Shown here: one piece after another, positions 16,932 through 24,578 of the stretch
Position numbering within the stretch: position 1 is the stretch's first letter
How the letters are laid out: each line of letters starts with the position of its first letter
Assembly (NCBI RefSeq): GCF_000717185.1
Contig: NZ_JNYE01000036.1
Span: 1 to 64,000, forward strand
Length of the DNA: 64,000 nucleotides
Source of the DNA: Kitasatospora phosalacinea
GTDB taxonomy: Bacteria; Actinomycetota; Actinomycetes; Streptomycetales; Streptomycetaceae
Direction of reading: 5' to 3'
Position numbers and translations under genes: made by a program
The notes under the pieces: generated by a model
What the model saw: only the letters and a program-made list of their open reading frames with translations
What the model was told of the DNA's origin: nothing
Databases searched by the model: none

Positions 16932-17872
16932 CGTCCCTGCGCTCCTGGACCGGCCGCCGACTGGCCCTCGGGCTCGGGCAGGCGGCGGCCGTGCCCGCCC
17001 TGGTCTTCGTCCTCACCGAGGCGCTCCCGGGCGACGCCGCGGACGCCCTGGCCGGCGACGACCCCGACCCGCGCCGGATCGCGGTGCTCCGCGCCGCCAT
17101 GCACCTGGACCGGCCCGCCCGGCAGCGCTTCCTCGACTGGGCCGGCGGCCTGCTCCGGGGCGACCTGGGCACCTCGCTGGTCAGCGGACGGCCCGTCACC
17201 CGCTACCTGGCCGACGGCCTCGCCCCGACCCTGCTGCTCGCCGCCCTCGCCCTCGCCCTGCTGGTGCCGCTCTCGCTGCTGCTCGGCGTCCTCGCCGCCG
17301 GGCGCGAGGGCGGCCCGCTCGACCGGGCGATCGGCTCGGCCACCCTGGCGGTGTACGCCGTACCGGAGTTCGCGCTCGGCGTGCTGCTGGTCTCGGTGGT
17401 GGCGCTGCGGCTCGGCTGGCTGCCGCCGACCGCCGTCGGCGGGGTCCGGGAGCAGCCCGCCGTGCTGGTCCTGCCGGTGCTGGTGCTGGTCGCCCGGCCG
17501 CTGTGCTCGATCAGCCGCCTCGTCCGCGCGGGGATGCTCGCGGCGCTGGACGCGCCGCACGTCCGGCAGGCCCGCCGCCACGGCCTGTCGGAGGCCCGGA
17601 TCCGCTGGACGCACGCCCTGCCGAACGCGCTCGCCCCCGCCGCCCAGCAGCTCGCCCGGACGTGCGACTGGCTGCTGTGCGGCGTGGTCGTGGTGGAGGC
17701 GCTGTTCGTGGTCCCCGGGCTCGGCACCGTCCTGCTGGACGCCGTCGCCGCCCGCGACGTGCCCGTCGTCCAGGGGCTCGCCGTGGTCTTCGGCCTGTTC
17801 ACCGTCGTCCTCAACCTCGCCGCCGACCTGCTCGCGCGGCGGCTGGCGCCGCGCTCGGAGGCCGCCGCGTGA
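16928..17872 (+). CDS. ABC transporter permease, DppB/OppB type
   Basis: A 314-residue permease. After the first helix it has the periplasmic LTEALPGDAADALAG loop and HLDRPARQRFLDWAGGLLRGDLGTSL, typical of DppB-type subunits. The EAA-like cytoplasmic loop is DAPHVRQARRHGLSEARIRWTHALPNAL. About six membrane segments. It forms the channel with the next gene product. GTGA overlaps at both ends. Confidence 0.9.
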   Translation: MTSLRSWTGRRLALGLGQAAAVPALVFVLTEALPGDAADALAGDDPDPRRIAVLRAAMHLDRPARQRFLDWAGGLLRGDLGTSLVSGRPVTRYLADGLAPTLLLAALALALLVPLSLLLGVLAAGREGGPLDRAIGSATLAVYAVPEFALGVLLVSVVALRLGWLPPTAVGGVREQPAVLVLPVLVLVARPLCSISRLVRAGMLAALDAPHVRQARRHGLSEARIRWTHALPNALAPAAQQLARTCDWLLCGVVVVEALFVVPGLGTVLLDAVAARDVPVVQGLAVVFGLFTVVLNLAADLLARRLAPRSEAAA

Positions 17873-18663
17873 GACCGCGCTTCCTGCTGGGGGCGGCGCT
17901 GGTCGCCGTCCCGCTGCTGCTGGCCCTGTGCGGACCGCTGCTGGCCGGACCGGCCGGGCCGCGCGCGGTGTCCTTCACCCCCGGCCAGGGCCACTGGCTG
18001 GGCACCGACTTCACCGGCCGGGACGTGTGGCGGCAGGTGCTGCTGGGCGGCCGACCGGTCGTGCTCGTCGCCCTCGCCGCGACCGCCCTCACCTACGCGG
18101 TGGCGCTGCCGGTCGGCCTGGCCGCGGCACTGACCCGCCGGACGTGGCTGGAGGAGGTGCTGATGCGCCCGCTGGACGTGCTGATCGCCGTACCGTCCCT
18201 GGTGCTGGTGCTGGTCTGCGCCGCCGCCCTGTCCCCCGGGCCGGTCGGGCTGAGCGCGCTGGTGGCCCTGGTCGCCGTCCCGGACGCGGCCCGGACGGTG
18301 CACGCGGGCGCCGTGGAGGTCGCCGCCCGGCCCGCGGTCGAGGCGATGCGGATGTCCGGGGAGTCGTCGGCCCGGATCGCCCTCGGCTACACCGCCCGCT
18401 CCCTGCGCCGCACGCTGGCCGCCGACGCGGGCACCCGGCTGGTCGGCGCCCTGTACCTGGTCAGCACCGCCGCGTTCCTCGGCGTCGGCGTGCAGCCCGA
18501 CGCGAGCGACTGGGCGGTGATGGTCGACCGCAACCGGCCCGGCCTCGACCTCCAGCCGCTCGCCGTCCTCGTGCCCGCCGCACTGATCGCCGCCCTCGCC
18601 ACGGGCACCAACCTGCTGCTGGACGCCGCGCTGCACCGCGGCGGGAGAGGAGCCCGCCGATGA
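17869..18663 (+). CDS. ABC transporter permease, DppC/OppC type
   Basis: A 264-residue permease with the DppC hallmark GHWLGTDFTGRDVWRQVLLGGRPVVLVAL early in the protein, then LPVGLAAALTRR and the EAA-like loop AMRMSGESSARIALGYTARSLRR. About five to six helices. It partners the DppB-type subunit. GTG start overlapping the previous stop; stop overlaps the ATPase start. Confidence 0.9.
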   Translation: MRPRFLLGAALVAVPLLLALCGPLLAGPAGPRAVSFTPGQGHWLGTDFTGRDVWRQVLLGGRPVVLVALAATALTYAVALPVGLAAALTRRTWLEEVLMRPLDVLIAVPSLVLVLVCAAALSPGPVGLSALVALVAVPDAARTVHAGAVEVAARPAVEAMRMSGESSARIALGYTARSLRRTLAADAGTRLVGALYLVSTAAFLGVGVQPDASDWAVMVDRNRPGLDLQPLAVLVPAALIAALATGTNLLLDAALHRGGRGARR

Positions 18664-20114
18664 CCCGCCCCCTGGCCGAGCTCGACCGCCTGACCGTCGC
18701 GGTGGCTGGCCGCCGCCTGGTCGACGGCGTGAGCCTGCGCGTGCACCCCGGCCGGGTCACCGCGCTGGTCGGCGCCTCCGGCAGCGGCAAGACCACGACC
18801 GCCCTCGCCCTGCTCGGCGAGTACCCCGACGGCGCCGAGGTCACCGGCCGGGTGGTCGCCCCCGCCGTCGGGTACGTGCCGCAGCACCCCGCCGCCGCCC
18901 TCAACCCGGCCCGCCGCGTGGGCGCCCTGCTGCACGACATCGCCCGGCTGCGCGGCCACGGCACCGCCGAGGTCCACCGGGCCCTGCACCGGGCCCGCCT
19001 CGACGACCCGGCGCAGGTGCTGCGGCGGTTCCCGCACCAGCTGTCGGGCGGGCAGCAGCAGCGGGTCGTCCTGGCGCAGGCGCTGCTGCTCGGCGCCCCG
19101 GTCGTGGTCGTCGACGAACCGACCACCGGGCAGGACCCGCTGACCAAGCGGGGAATGGTCGAGGAGCTGTCCGCCCTGGCCCGGCAGGGCACCGGCATCC
19201 TGCTGCTCAGCCACGACCCGGACGTGGTACGGGAGTTGGCCGACGACGTGGTGGAACTCCGCGACGGCCGGGTGGTCGCGTCGGGCCCGGCGGAGCGCCT
19301 GCCCGCCGGTCCGGGCGGCGACCGGACCGCCACCGGCGGCCCCGCCCGGACGGCCGCCGGACCGCGGCTGCTGTCCGTCCGCGCCCTCGACGCCTCGCAC
19401 CCCGGCGGAGCACGGGCCCTGCACGGGGTGGACCTGGAGGTCCGCCGCGGCGAGTGCCTGGCCCTGCTGGGCCGCTCCGGCAGCGGGAAGACCACCCTCG
19501 GCCGCTGCCTCGCCGGCCTGCACAGCCACTACCGGGGCACCGTCACCCTCGACGGCCGCCCCCTGGCGCGCAGCCTGCGCGACCGCTCCCGGGCCGAACT
19601 CGCCGCCGTGCAGTACGTCTTCCAGGACGCACCGGCGTCCTTCGACCACCACCGCCCGGTGGCCGAACAGGTGGCCCGCGCCGCCGCCCGCCTCCACGGC
19701 ACGGCCCCCCGGGAGGCCGCGGCCACCGCCCGGCGGCTGCTCGCCGACGTCGGGCTCCCGGCCGCCCTGACCGCACGCCGACCGGACGCCCTCTCCGGCG
19801 GCGAACTCCAGCGCGCGGCCCTCGCCAGGGCACTGGCCGGCGGCCCCCGGCTCCTGGTGTGCGACGAGATCACCTCGGGCCTGGACGCGGCGACCCGCTC
19901 CGCCGTCCTCGACCTCCTGGCGGCCCGGCGGGAACGCACCGGCCTGGCAGTGCTGCTGATCACCCACGACCAGGACGCGGCCCGGACCCTCGCCGACCGG
20001 ACCGCCGTGCTCGACCGCGGGCGGATCACCCCCCAGGACGGTCCGCGGCCCGGCGACCACCGTGCGGCCGCCCCCCGAGGAGGCGACGGAGAGCGCCGGG
20101 ACGACAGGACGTGA
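18660..20114 (+). CDS. Fused dual ABC ATPase (DppD-DppF type)
   Basis: A 484-residue protein with two complete nucleotide-binding domains. Domain 1 has Walker A GASGSGKTT (about residue 38), signature LSGGQQQRV and Walker B VVVVDEPTTGQDP. Domain 2 has Walker A GRSGSGKTT (about residue 272), signature LSGGELQRA and Walker B LLVCDEITSGLD. The two halves correspond to the separate D and F subunits of peptide, nickel and opine-metallophore importers, here fused. It is the last gene of the ten-gene operon; a hairpin follows at 20325. Confidence 0.92.
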   Translation: MTRPLAELDRLTVAVAGRRLVDGVSLRVHPGRVTALVGASGSGKTTTALALLGEYPDGAEVTGRVVAPAVGYVPQHPAAALNPARRVGALLHDIARLRGHGTAEVHRALHRARLDDPAQVLRRFPHQLSGGQQQRVVLAQALLLGAPVVVVDEPTTGQDPLTKRGMVEELSALARQGTGILLLSHDPDVVRELADDVVELRDGRVVASGPAERLPAGPGGDRTATGGPARTAAGPRLLSVRALDASHPGGARALHGVDLEVRRGECLALLGRSGSGKTTLGRCLAGLHSHYRGTVTLDGRPLARSLRDRSRAELAAVQYVFQDAPASFDHHRPVAEQVARAAARLHGTAPREAAATARRLLADVGLPAALTARRPDALSGGELQRAALARALAGGPRLLVCDEITSGLDAATRSAVLDLLAARRERTGLAVLLITHDQDAARTLADRTAVLDRGRITPQDGPRPGDHRAAAPRGGDGERRDDRT

Positions 20115-20324
20115 ACCTGCAACCCCCCGCCCTCCGGCCGCAGTCGTCCTCACCCCGCCGGGCGCGTGCCCCGGAAATACCCGACCGCTTTCTCGGTGCT
20201 CCGGAGGAGCCCCTGTCCGCAAGCCCGTTCCGCGCCGCGGAGGCGGGTGCGCCCGATCTCCGCCGGTTCGGTCCGCGGGCCGGGAAAAGGGAGGTGGAAA
20301 TCCACGCCCCCGGGCATTTCCGCG

Positions 20325-20350
20325 CCTCCTGCCGGACGGGCGGCAGGAGG
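20325..20350. terminator. Hairpin between convergent transcription units
   Basis: Perfect 10-bp arms CCTCCTGCCG and CGGCAGGAGG with a six-base loop, placed between the end of the plus-strand operon (20114) and the stop of the minus-strand oxidase (20356). No U-run, as is common in actinomycetes. It could serve both strands. Confidence 0.6.
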
Positions 20351-20355
20351 TGCGT

Positions 20356-21732
20356 TCACGGTGCGAAGACCTTCCCGGGGTTGAGGATGCCCGCCGGGTC
20401 CAGCACCTTCTTGATCCCGCGGTGGAGGTCGAGCACGGCCGGGCTCAGCTCCCGGCCCAGGCCGCGCATCTTCAGCAGGCCGACCCCGTGCTCGCCCGTG
20501 ACGGTGCCGCCCAGGGCGATCGCCTGGTCGACGAGCAGTTCGAACGCCGCGCGGCCCCGGGCCATGGCCTGCGCGTCGCCGCGCGGCACCACCAGCATCG
20601 GGTGCAGGTTCCCGTCCCCGGCGTGGGCCAGGGAGGCGATGTGGACGCCCTGTTCGCGGGCGATCCGCTCGATGTGGGCGAGCATCTGCGGGACGAGCAT
20701 GCGGGGCACGCAGACGTCCTCGCTGAGCACCAGGCCGAGCCGTTCCAGGGCGGGGTAGACCAGGCGCCGCGCGGCGAACAGGGTCTCCGCCTCGGTGCTG
20801 TCGGTGGAGCGGGCGCTCCAGGAGGCACCTGCGGCGGCGAAGCAGGCCCGCACGGTGTCGGCCTCCTCCTCGCCGGCCGTGCCGGGCGCGTCGCAGCGGG
20901 CCAGCAGGAGGACGTCGCCGCCGGCGGTGAGGCCCATGTGCTTCCACTCGTCGACCGCCCGCAGGCAGTAGCGGTCCACGAGTTCGAGCGCGCTCGGCAC
21001 GACTCCGGAGGCCACCACGTTCGCGACCGCGCGCCCGGCGGCGGGCAGGTCGTCGAAGTAGCCGACGACCGTGTGCTCCGGTGCCCGCGTGCCGCGCAGC
21101 CGCAGCGTGACCTCGGTGACCAGGCCGAGGGTGCCCTCCGAGCCCACCAGCAGTCCCGCCAGTTCGTAGCCCGCGGTGCCCTTGGCGGTCTGCCGGCCGA
21201 GGCGGACGACCTCGCCGCGCCCGGTCACGGCCTCCAGCCCCAGCACGTAGTCCCGGGTGACCCCGTACTTCACGCAGCACACGCCGCCGGCGTTGGTGGC
21301 GACGTTCCCGCCGATCGTGGACCACGGGGCGCTGGCCGGGTCCGGCGGGTACCACAGGTCGTGCTTGGCGCAGGCGGCCCGCAGGTCGTCGTTGACCACG
21401 CCCGGCTGCACCACGGCCAGCCGCTCGTCCGGGTCGATCCGCACGATGCGGTCCATCTCCGCGAACGAGACGACGACGCAGCCCTCGGTCGCGTTGGCGC
21501 CGCCGGAGAGCCCGGTGCCCGCGCCGCGCGCGACCACGGGCAGGCCCCGCTCGGCGCAGTGCGCCACGACCGCGGCGACCTCGGCGGTCTCGCGGGGCTG
21601 CACGACCGCCAGCGGGAGCCCGAAGGGGGCGCCCGCCGCCTCGTCGTGTGCGAAGGAGGACCGTCGGCCGGGGTCGGTGATCACCCGTCCGGGAGGGAGG
21701 AGCCTTTCCAACTCAGCGGTTTCCCTGATCAT
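20356..21732 (-). CDS. FAD-linked oxidase, glycolate oxidase GlcD / D-lactate dehydrogenase type
   Basis: A 458-residue VAO-family flavoprotein. FAD-binding part: LPLAVVQPRETAEVAAVVAHC, PVVARGAGTGLSGGANA, PPDPASAPWSTIGGNVATNAGG and LLVGSEGTLGLVTEVTLRL. C-terminal FAD-oxidase domain: IASLAHAGDGNLHPMLVV and VTGEHGVGLLKM, ending HRGIKKVLDPAGILNPGKVF. It oxidises a 2-hydroxy acid to a 2-oxo acid; the exact acid is not fixed. ATG at 21732 chosen because the protein family starts here and the longer frame runs into the divergent control region. Divergent from the fabH-like gene. Confidence 0.88.
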   Translation of the reverse strand: MIRETAELERLLPPGRVITDPGRRSSFAHDEAAGAPFGLPLAVVQPRETAEVAAVVAHCAERGLPVVARGAGTGLSGGANATEGCVVVSFAEMDRIVRIDPDERLAVVQPGVVNDDLRAACAKHDLWYPPDPASAPWSTIGGNVATNAGGVCCVKYGVTRDYVLGLEAVTGRGEVVRLGRQTAKGTAGYELAGLLVGSEGTLGLVTEVTLRLRGTRAPEHTVVGYFDDLPAAGRAVANVVASGVVPSALELVDRYCLRAVDEWKHMGLTAGGDVLLLARCDAPGTAGEEEADTVRACFAAAGASWSARSTDSTEAETLFAARRLVYPALERLGLVLSEDVCVPRMLVPQMLAHIERIAREQGVHIASLAHAGDGNLHPMLVVPRGDAQAMARGRAAFELLVDQAIALGGTVTGEHGVGLLKMRGLGRELSPAVLDLHRGIKKVLDPAGILNPGKVFAP

Positions 21733-21762
21733 ATCCGGGACATTTCCACAGGCCCCGGAGGC

Positions 21763-21814
21763 GGTCAATTGACCCTTGGTACAGGCCCGGTCGACGTGTA
21801 CCAAATGCCAATTG
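21763..21814. promoter_or_regulatory. Nested inverted repeats in the divergent glcD-like/fabH-like control region
   Basis: TTGGTACA (21776-21783) and TGTACCAA (21797-21804) are perfect inverted arms 13 bases apart. Both are flanked at four bases by CAATTG (21766-21771 and 21809-21814), making a symmetric 49-bp arrangement. The left flank is itself part of the 12-bp palindrome GGTCAATTGACC (21763-21774). It looks like a binding site for one or two dimeric repressors controlling both directions. Confidence 0.6.
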
Positions 21815-21883
21815 CAACGCTTCTCGGTCCTGGGCAAGGATTTTGCGCCAGGTGAATGGCGGCCACCAGGAGAGGGGATTTCA

Positions 21884-22903
21884 ATGGCGGCGGTACTCGC
21901 GGGGATCGGGGGATTCCTTCCCCCCAGGGTGGTGACCAACGAGGACCTGTCCGCGACGCTGGACACCTCCGACGAGTGGATCAGGACCCGGACCGGGATC
22001 AGCGAGCGGAGGGTCGTCTCCGGCGGCACCTCGACCGGGGACCTGGCCGTGCAGGCCGGCGCCAGGGCCCTGCGGTCCGCCGGGGTGGACGCGGTGGACG
22101 CGGTGGTCGTGGCGACCACCTCCCCCGAGCGGCTCTGCCCGGCGGTGGCGCCGGAGGTCGCCTCCCGGCTCGGCCTGGGCCAGGTGGCCGCCTTCGACCT
22201 GACCTCGGCCTGCAGCGGCTTCCTGTACGGGCTGGCCGCCTCCGCCGGGCTGATCGCCTCCGGCGCGGCCGACACCGTCCTGTTCATCGGCGCGGAGGCC
22301 TTCACGACGCTGGTGAACCCGCAGGACCGCAGCACCGCGCCGATCTTCGGCGACGGCGCGGGCGCCGTGGTCCTGCGCCGGGGCGAGCCGGACGAGCCCG
22401 GCGCGCTCGGCCCCTTCGACCTCGGCAGCGACGGCTCCCTGGCCGACCTGCTGGCCGTCCCGGCCGGGGGTTCGCGCCAGCGCTCCGCCGACGGGGGCCT
22501 CGGCCACGGTGCCGTGCCGACCGAGGACTGGTACCTGCGGATGGAGGGCCGTCCGCTCTACCAGCAGGCCGTCGAGCACATGACGCAGTCGGCGCAGGCG
22601 GTGCTGAAGCACGCCGACTGGTCGGTGGCCGACGTCGACTGGTTCGTCGGCCACCAGGCCAACGTCCGGATCGTGCGGGCGGTGGCGGAGGAACTCGAAC
22701 TCCCGGAGGAGCGGGTCGCCGTCAACATCGACCGGGTGGGGAACACCCTGTCGGCCTCGGTCCCGCTGCTGCTGAACGACATCGCCGCCCGCGGCGACCT
22801 CCGGCCCGGCGACCGGGTGCTGCTCTCCGCGTTCGGGGCCGGCCTCTCGTGGGGCTCCACGGTCCTGGTCTGGCCGGACATCACGGCCGTCGCCGTCAAC
22901 TGA
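21884..22903 (+). CDS. fabH: 3-oxoacyl-ACP synthase III (KAS III, FabH-like)
   Basis: A 339-residue thiolase-fold condensing enzyme with the C-H-N triad at C110 (LTSACSGF), H257 (FVGHQANVR) and N287 (VGNTLSAS). N-terminus TSDEWIRTRTGISERR is classic FabH. It would condense an acyl-CoA starter with malonyl-ACP. ATG behind AGGAGAGGGG. First gene of the lipid-type cluster. A branched starter is plausible because a branched-chain aminotransferase lies in the same run, but this is inference. Confidence 0.92.
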   Translation: MAAVLAGIGGFLPPRVVTNEDLSATLDTSDEWIRTRTGISERRVVSGGTSTGDLAVQAGARALRSAGVDAVDAVVVATTSPERLCPAVAPEVASRLGLGQVAAFDLTSACSGFLYGLAASAGLIASGAADTVLFIGAEAFTTLVNPQDRSTAPIFGDGAGAVVLRRGEPDEPGALGPFDLGSDGSLADLLAVPAGGSRQRSADGGLGHGAVPTEDWYLRMEGRPLYQQAVEHMTQSAQAVLKHADWSVADVDWFVGHQANVRIVRAVAEELELPEERVAVNIDRVGNTLSASVPLLLNDIAARGDLRPGDRVLLSAFGAGLSWGSTVLVWPDITAVAVN

Positions 22904-22915
22904 CCGGCCGCCGAC

Positions 22916-22974
22916 CGCCGTTCCGTCAAGCGCCGTACCGTCAACCGCCGTTCCGCAAACGCCGTTCCGTCAAC
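22916..22974. repeat. Four tandem 15-bp repeats before the ACP gene
   Basis: Units CGCCGTTCCGTCAAG, CGCCGTACCGTCAAC, CGCCGTTCCGCAAA (one base short) and CGCCGTTCCGTCAAC fill most of the gap between the fabH-like gene and the ACP gene. Function unknown; possibly replication slippage in a leader. Confidence 0.85.
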
Positions 22975-22992
22975 CACTTCCCAGGAGTAGCC

Positions 22993-23235
22993 ATGAGCTC
23001 GCTGTACGACACCGTCGTCGACGTCTTCGTGTCCCGGTTCGACCTCGACCGCGAAGCGGTCCTCCCGGACTCCACCTTCGACGACCTCGACCTCGACTCG
23101 CTCTCCCAGATCGAGCTCGCCACGGCGCTGAAGAAGCGCCTCGGCGTCGTGATCACCGACGACGAGCTGGCCGAGGTCTCCGTCGTCGCGGACATCGTCG
23201 CCCTGCTGGAGCAGAAGGGCGTCGCGGCCCGATGA
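22993..23235 (+). CDS. Acyl carrier protein
   Basis: An 80-residue ACP with the phosphopantetheine site DDLDLDSLSQIE (serine 36) and the acidic helix III region. ATG at 22993 behind CCAGGAG. Stop overlaps the KAS II start (ATGA). A dedicated phosphopantetheinyl transferase lies in the same cluster and probably activates it. It would carry the growing chain between the KAS III, KAS II and ketoreductase of this locus. Confidence 0.93.
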   Translation: MSSLYDTVVDVFVSRFDLDREAVLPDSTFDDLDLDSLSQIELATALKKRLGVVITDDELAEVSVVADIVALLEQKGVAAR

Positions 23236-24452
23236 CCGGGTTCGCCGTCGCCGTCACCGGGATCGGCCTGGTCACCCCCGCCGGGATCGGCGTCAAGGAG
23301 AACTGGGACCGCGTGGTCGAGGGCAGGCCGACCGCGGCGCACCACGCCGACCTGGCCGGACTGCCGGTGTCGATGGCGTGCCGGGTGCCCGGCTTCTCGC
23401 CCCGGGAGCTCGGGCTGCGCGGGGCCCAGCAGTGGGACCGCTACTCCCAGTTCGCCCTGGTGGCCGGGCGCGAGGCGCTCGCCCAGGCCGGCCTGGGCTC
23501 CGGCGACTGGGCGGACAGCGCGCGGGTGGCCGTCATCGTCGGTTCGGGTGCCGGCGGCACCGCGACGCTGGAGGAGCAGCACCGGGTGCTGATCGAGGAG
23601 GGCCCGTCCGAGGTCTCCTCGATGACCCTGCCGATGGGGCTGCTCAACATGGCGGCGGGGCAGCTGGCGATCGACATCGGGGCCAACGGCCCCTGCCTCG
23701 CCCCGTGCACCGCGTGCGCCGCCGGGGCCAGCGCGATCGGCCTCGGCCGGGAGCTGATCCGGTCGGGCCTGGCCGACGTCGTGGTCGCCGGGGGCGCCGA
23801 GGCCCCGATCACCCCGCTGTACCTCTCCGCCTTCGCCCGGATGCGCGCCCTGTCCCGGCGGAGCGAGGACCCGGCGACGGCGTCGCGCCCGTTCGACGCC
23901 TCCCGGGACGGGTTCGTGCTCGGCGAGGGGGCCGGGATCCTCGTGCTGGAGTCCGAGGAGCACGCCCGGGCCCGGGGCGCCCGGGCGCTGGCCCGGGTGG
24001 TCGGCTACGGCGCCTCGGCGGACGCCCACCACGTGACCTCCCCCCACCCCGGGGGCAAGGGGGCCGAGCTGGCCGTCCGGGCGGCGCTCGCCGACGCCGG
24101 CCTGACCGGCCCGGACGTGCGGTACGTCAACGCGCACGGCACGTCCACCCCGCTCAACGACGTCATCGAGGCCGGGGTGATCCGCCGGGTGATCGGGGCG
24201 GACGCGCAGGTCAGCTCGACCAAAGGGGTCACCGGGCACCCGCTCGGCGCGGCCGGCTCGATCGAGGCCGCCTACGCGGCGCTCGCCGTCCACCACGGCG
24301 TGGTCCCCCCGACGGCGAACCTCACCGAGCTCGACCCGAGGGTGGACGTCGACGTCGTGCACGGGCGGGCGCGGCCCGGCCGGGTGGACGTCGCCCTGAG
24401 CAACTCGTTCGGCTTCGGCGGCCAGAACGCCGCCCTGTTGATCGCCTCCTGA
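23232..24452 (+). CDS. fabF: 3-oxoacyl-ACP synthase II (KAS II, FabF-like)
   Basis: A 406-residue elongation condensing enzyme with the C-H-H triad at C162 (PCTACAAGA), H302 (VNAHGTSTPLND) and H336 (VTGHPLGAAGS), and the C-terminal NSFGFGGQNAALL. It condenses acyl-ACP with malonyl-ACP. No chain-length-factor partner is present, so this is a single-subunit FabF rather than a type II aromatic PKS pair. ATGA overlap with the ACP gene. Confidence 0.93.
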   Translation: MTGFAVAVTGIGLVTPAGIGVKENWDRVVEGRPTAAHHADLAGLPVSMACRVPGFSPRELGLRGAQQWDRYSQFALVAGREALAQAGLGSGDWADSARVAVIVGSGAGGTATLEEQHRVLIEEGPSEVSSMTLPMGLLNMAAGQLAIDIGANGPCLAPCTACAAGASAIGLGRELIRSGLADVVVAGGAEAPITPLYLSAFARMRALSRRSEDPATASRPFDASRDGFVLGEGAGILVLESEEHARARGARALARVVGYGASADAHHVTSPHPGGKGAELAVRAALADAGLTGPDVRYVNAHGTSTPLNDVIEAGVIRRVIGADAQVSSTKGVTGHPLGAAGSIEAAYAALAVHHGVVPPTANLTELDPRVDVDVVHGRARPGRVDVALSNSFGFGGQNAALLIAS

Positions 24453-24533
24453 CGCGCACGCACACGCGCCCGAGCACGCACACGAGCACGAGCACGCGCA
24501 CGAGCACGAGCACGCGCGAGGCGCACGCACGAG
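24453..24533. repeat. CACGAG/CGCGCAC low-complexity repeats
   Basis: The gap after the KAS II gene is almost entirely alternating GAGCACG and CGCACAC hexamer-like units. No gene is seen in it; the next ribosome binding site (GGAAGGG) begins at about 24564. Confidence 0.8.
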
Positions 24534-24578
24534 CGGTTGGAAGACCGCACGACCCGAACCGCTGGAAGGGAACCCGAG

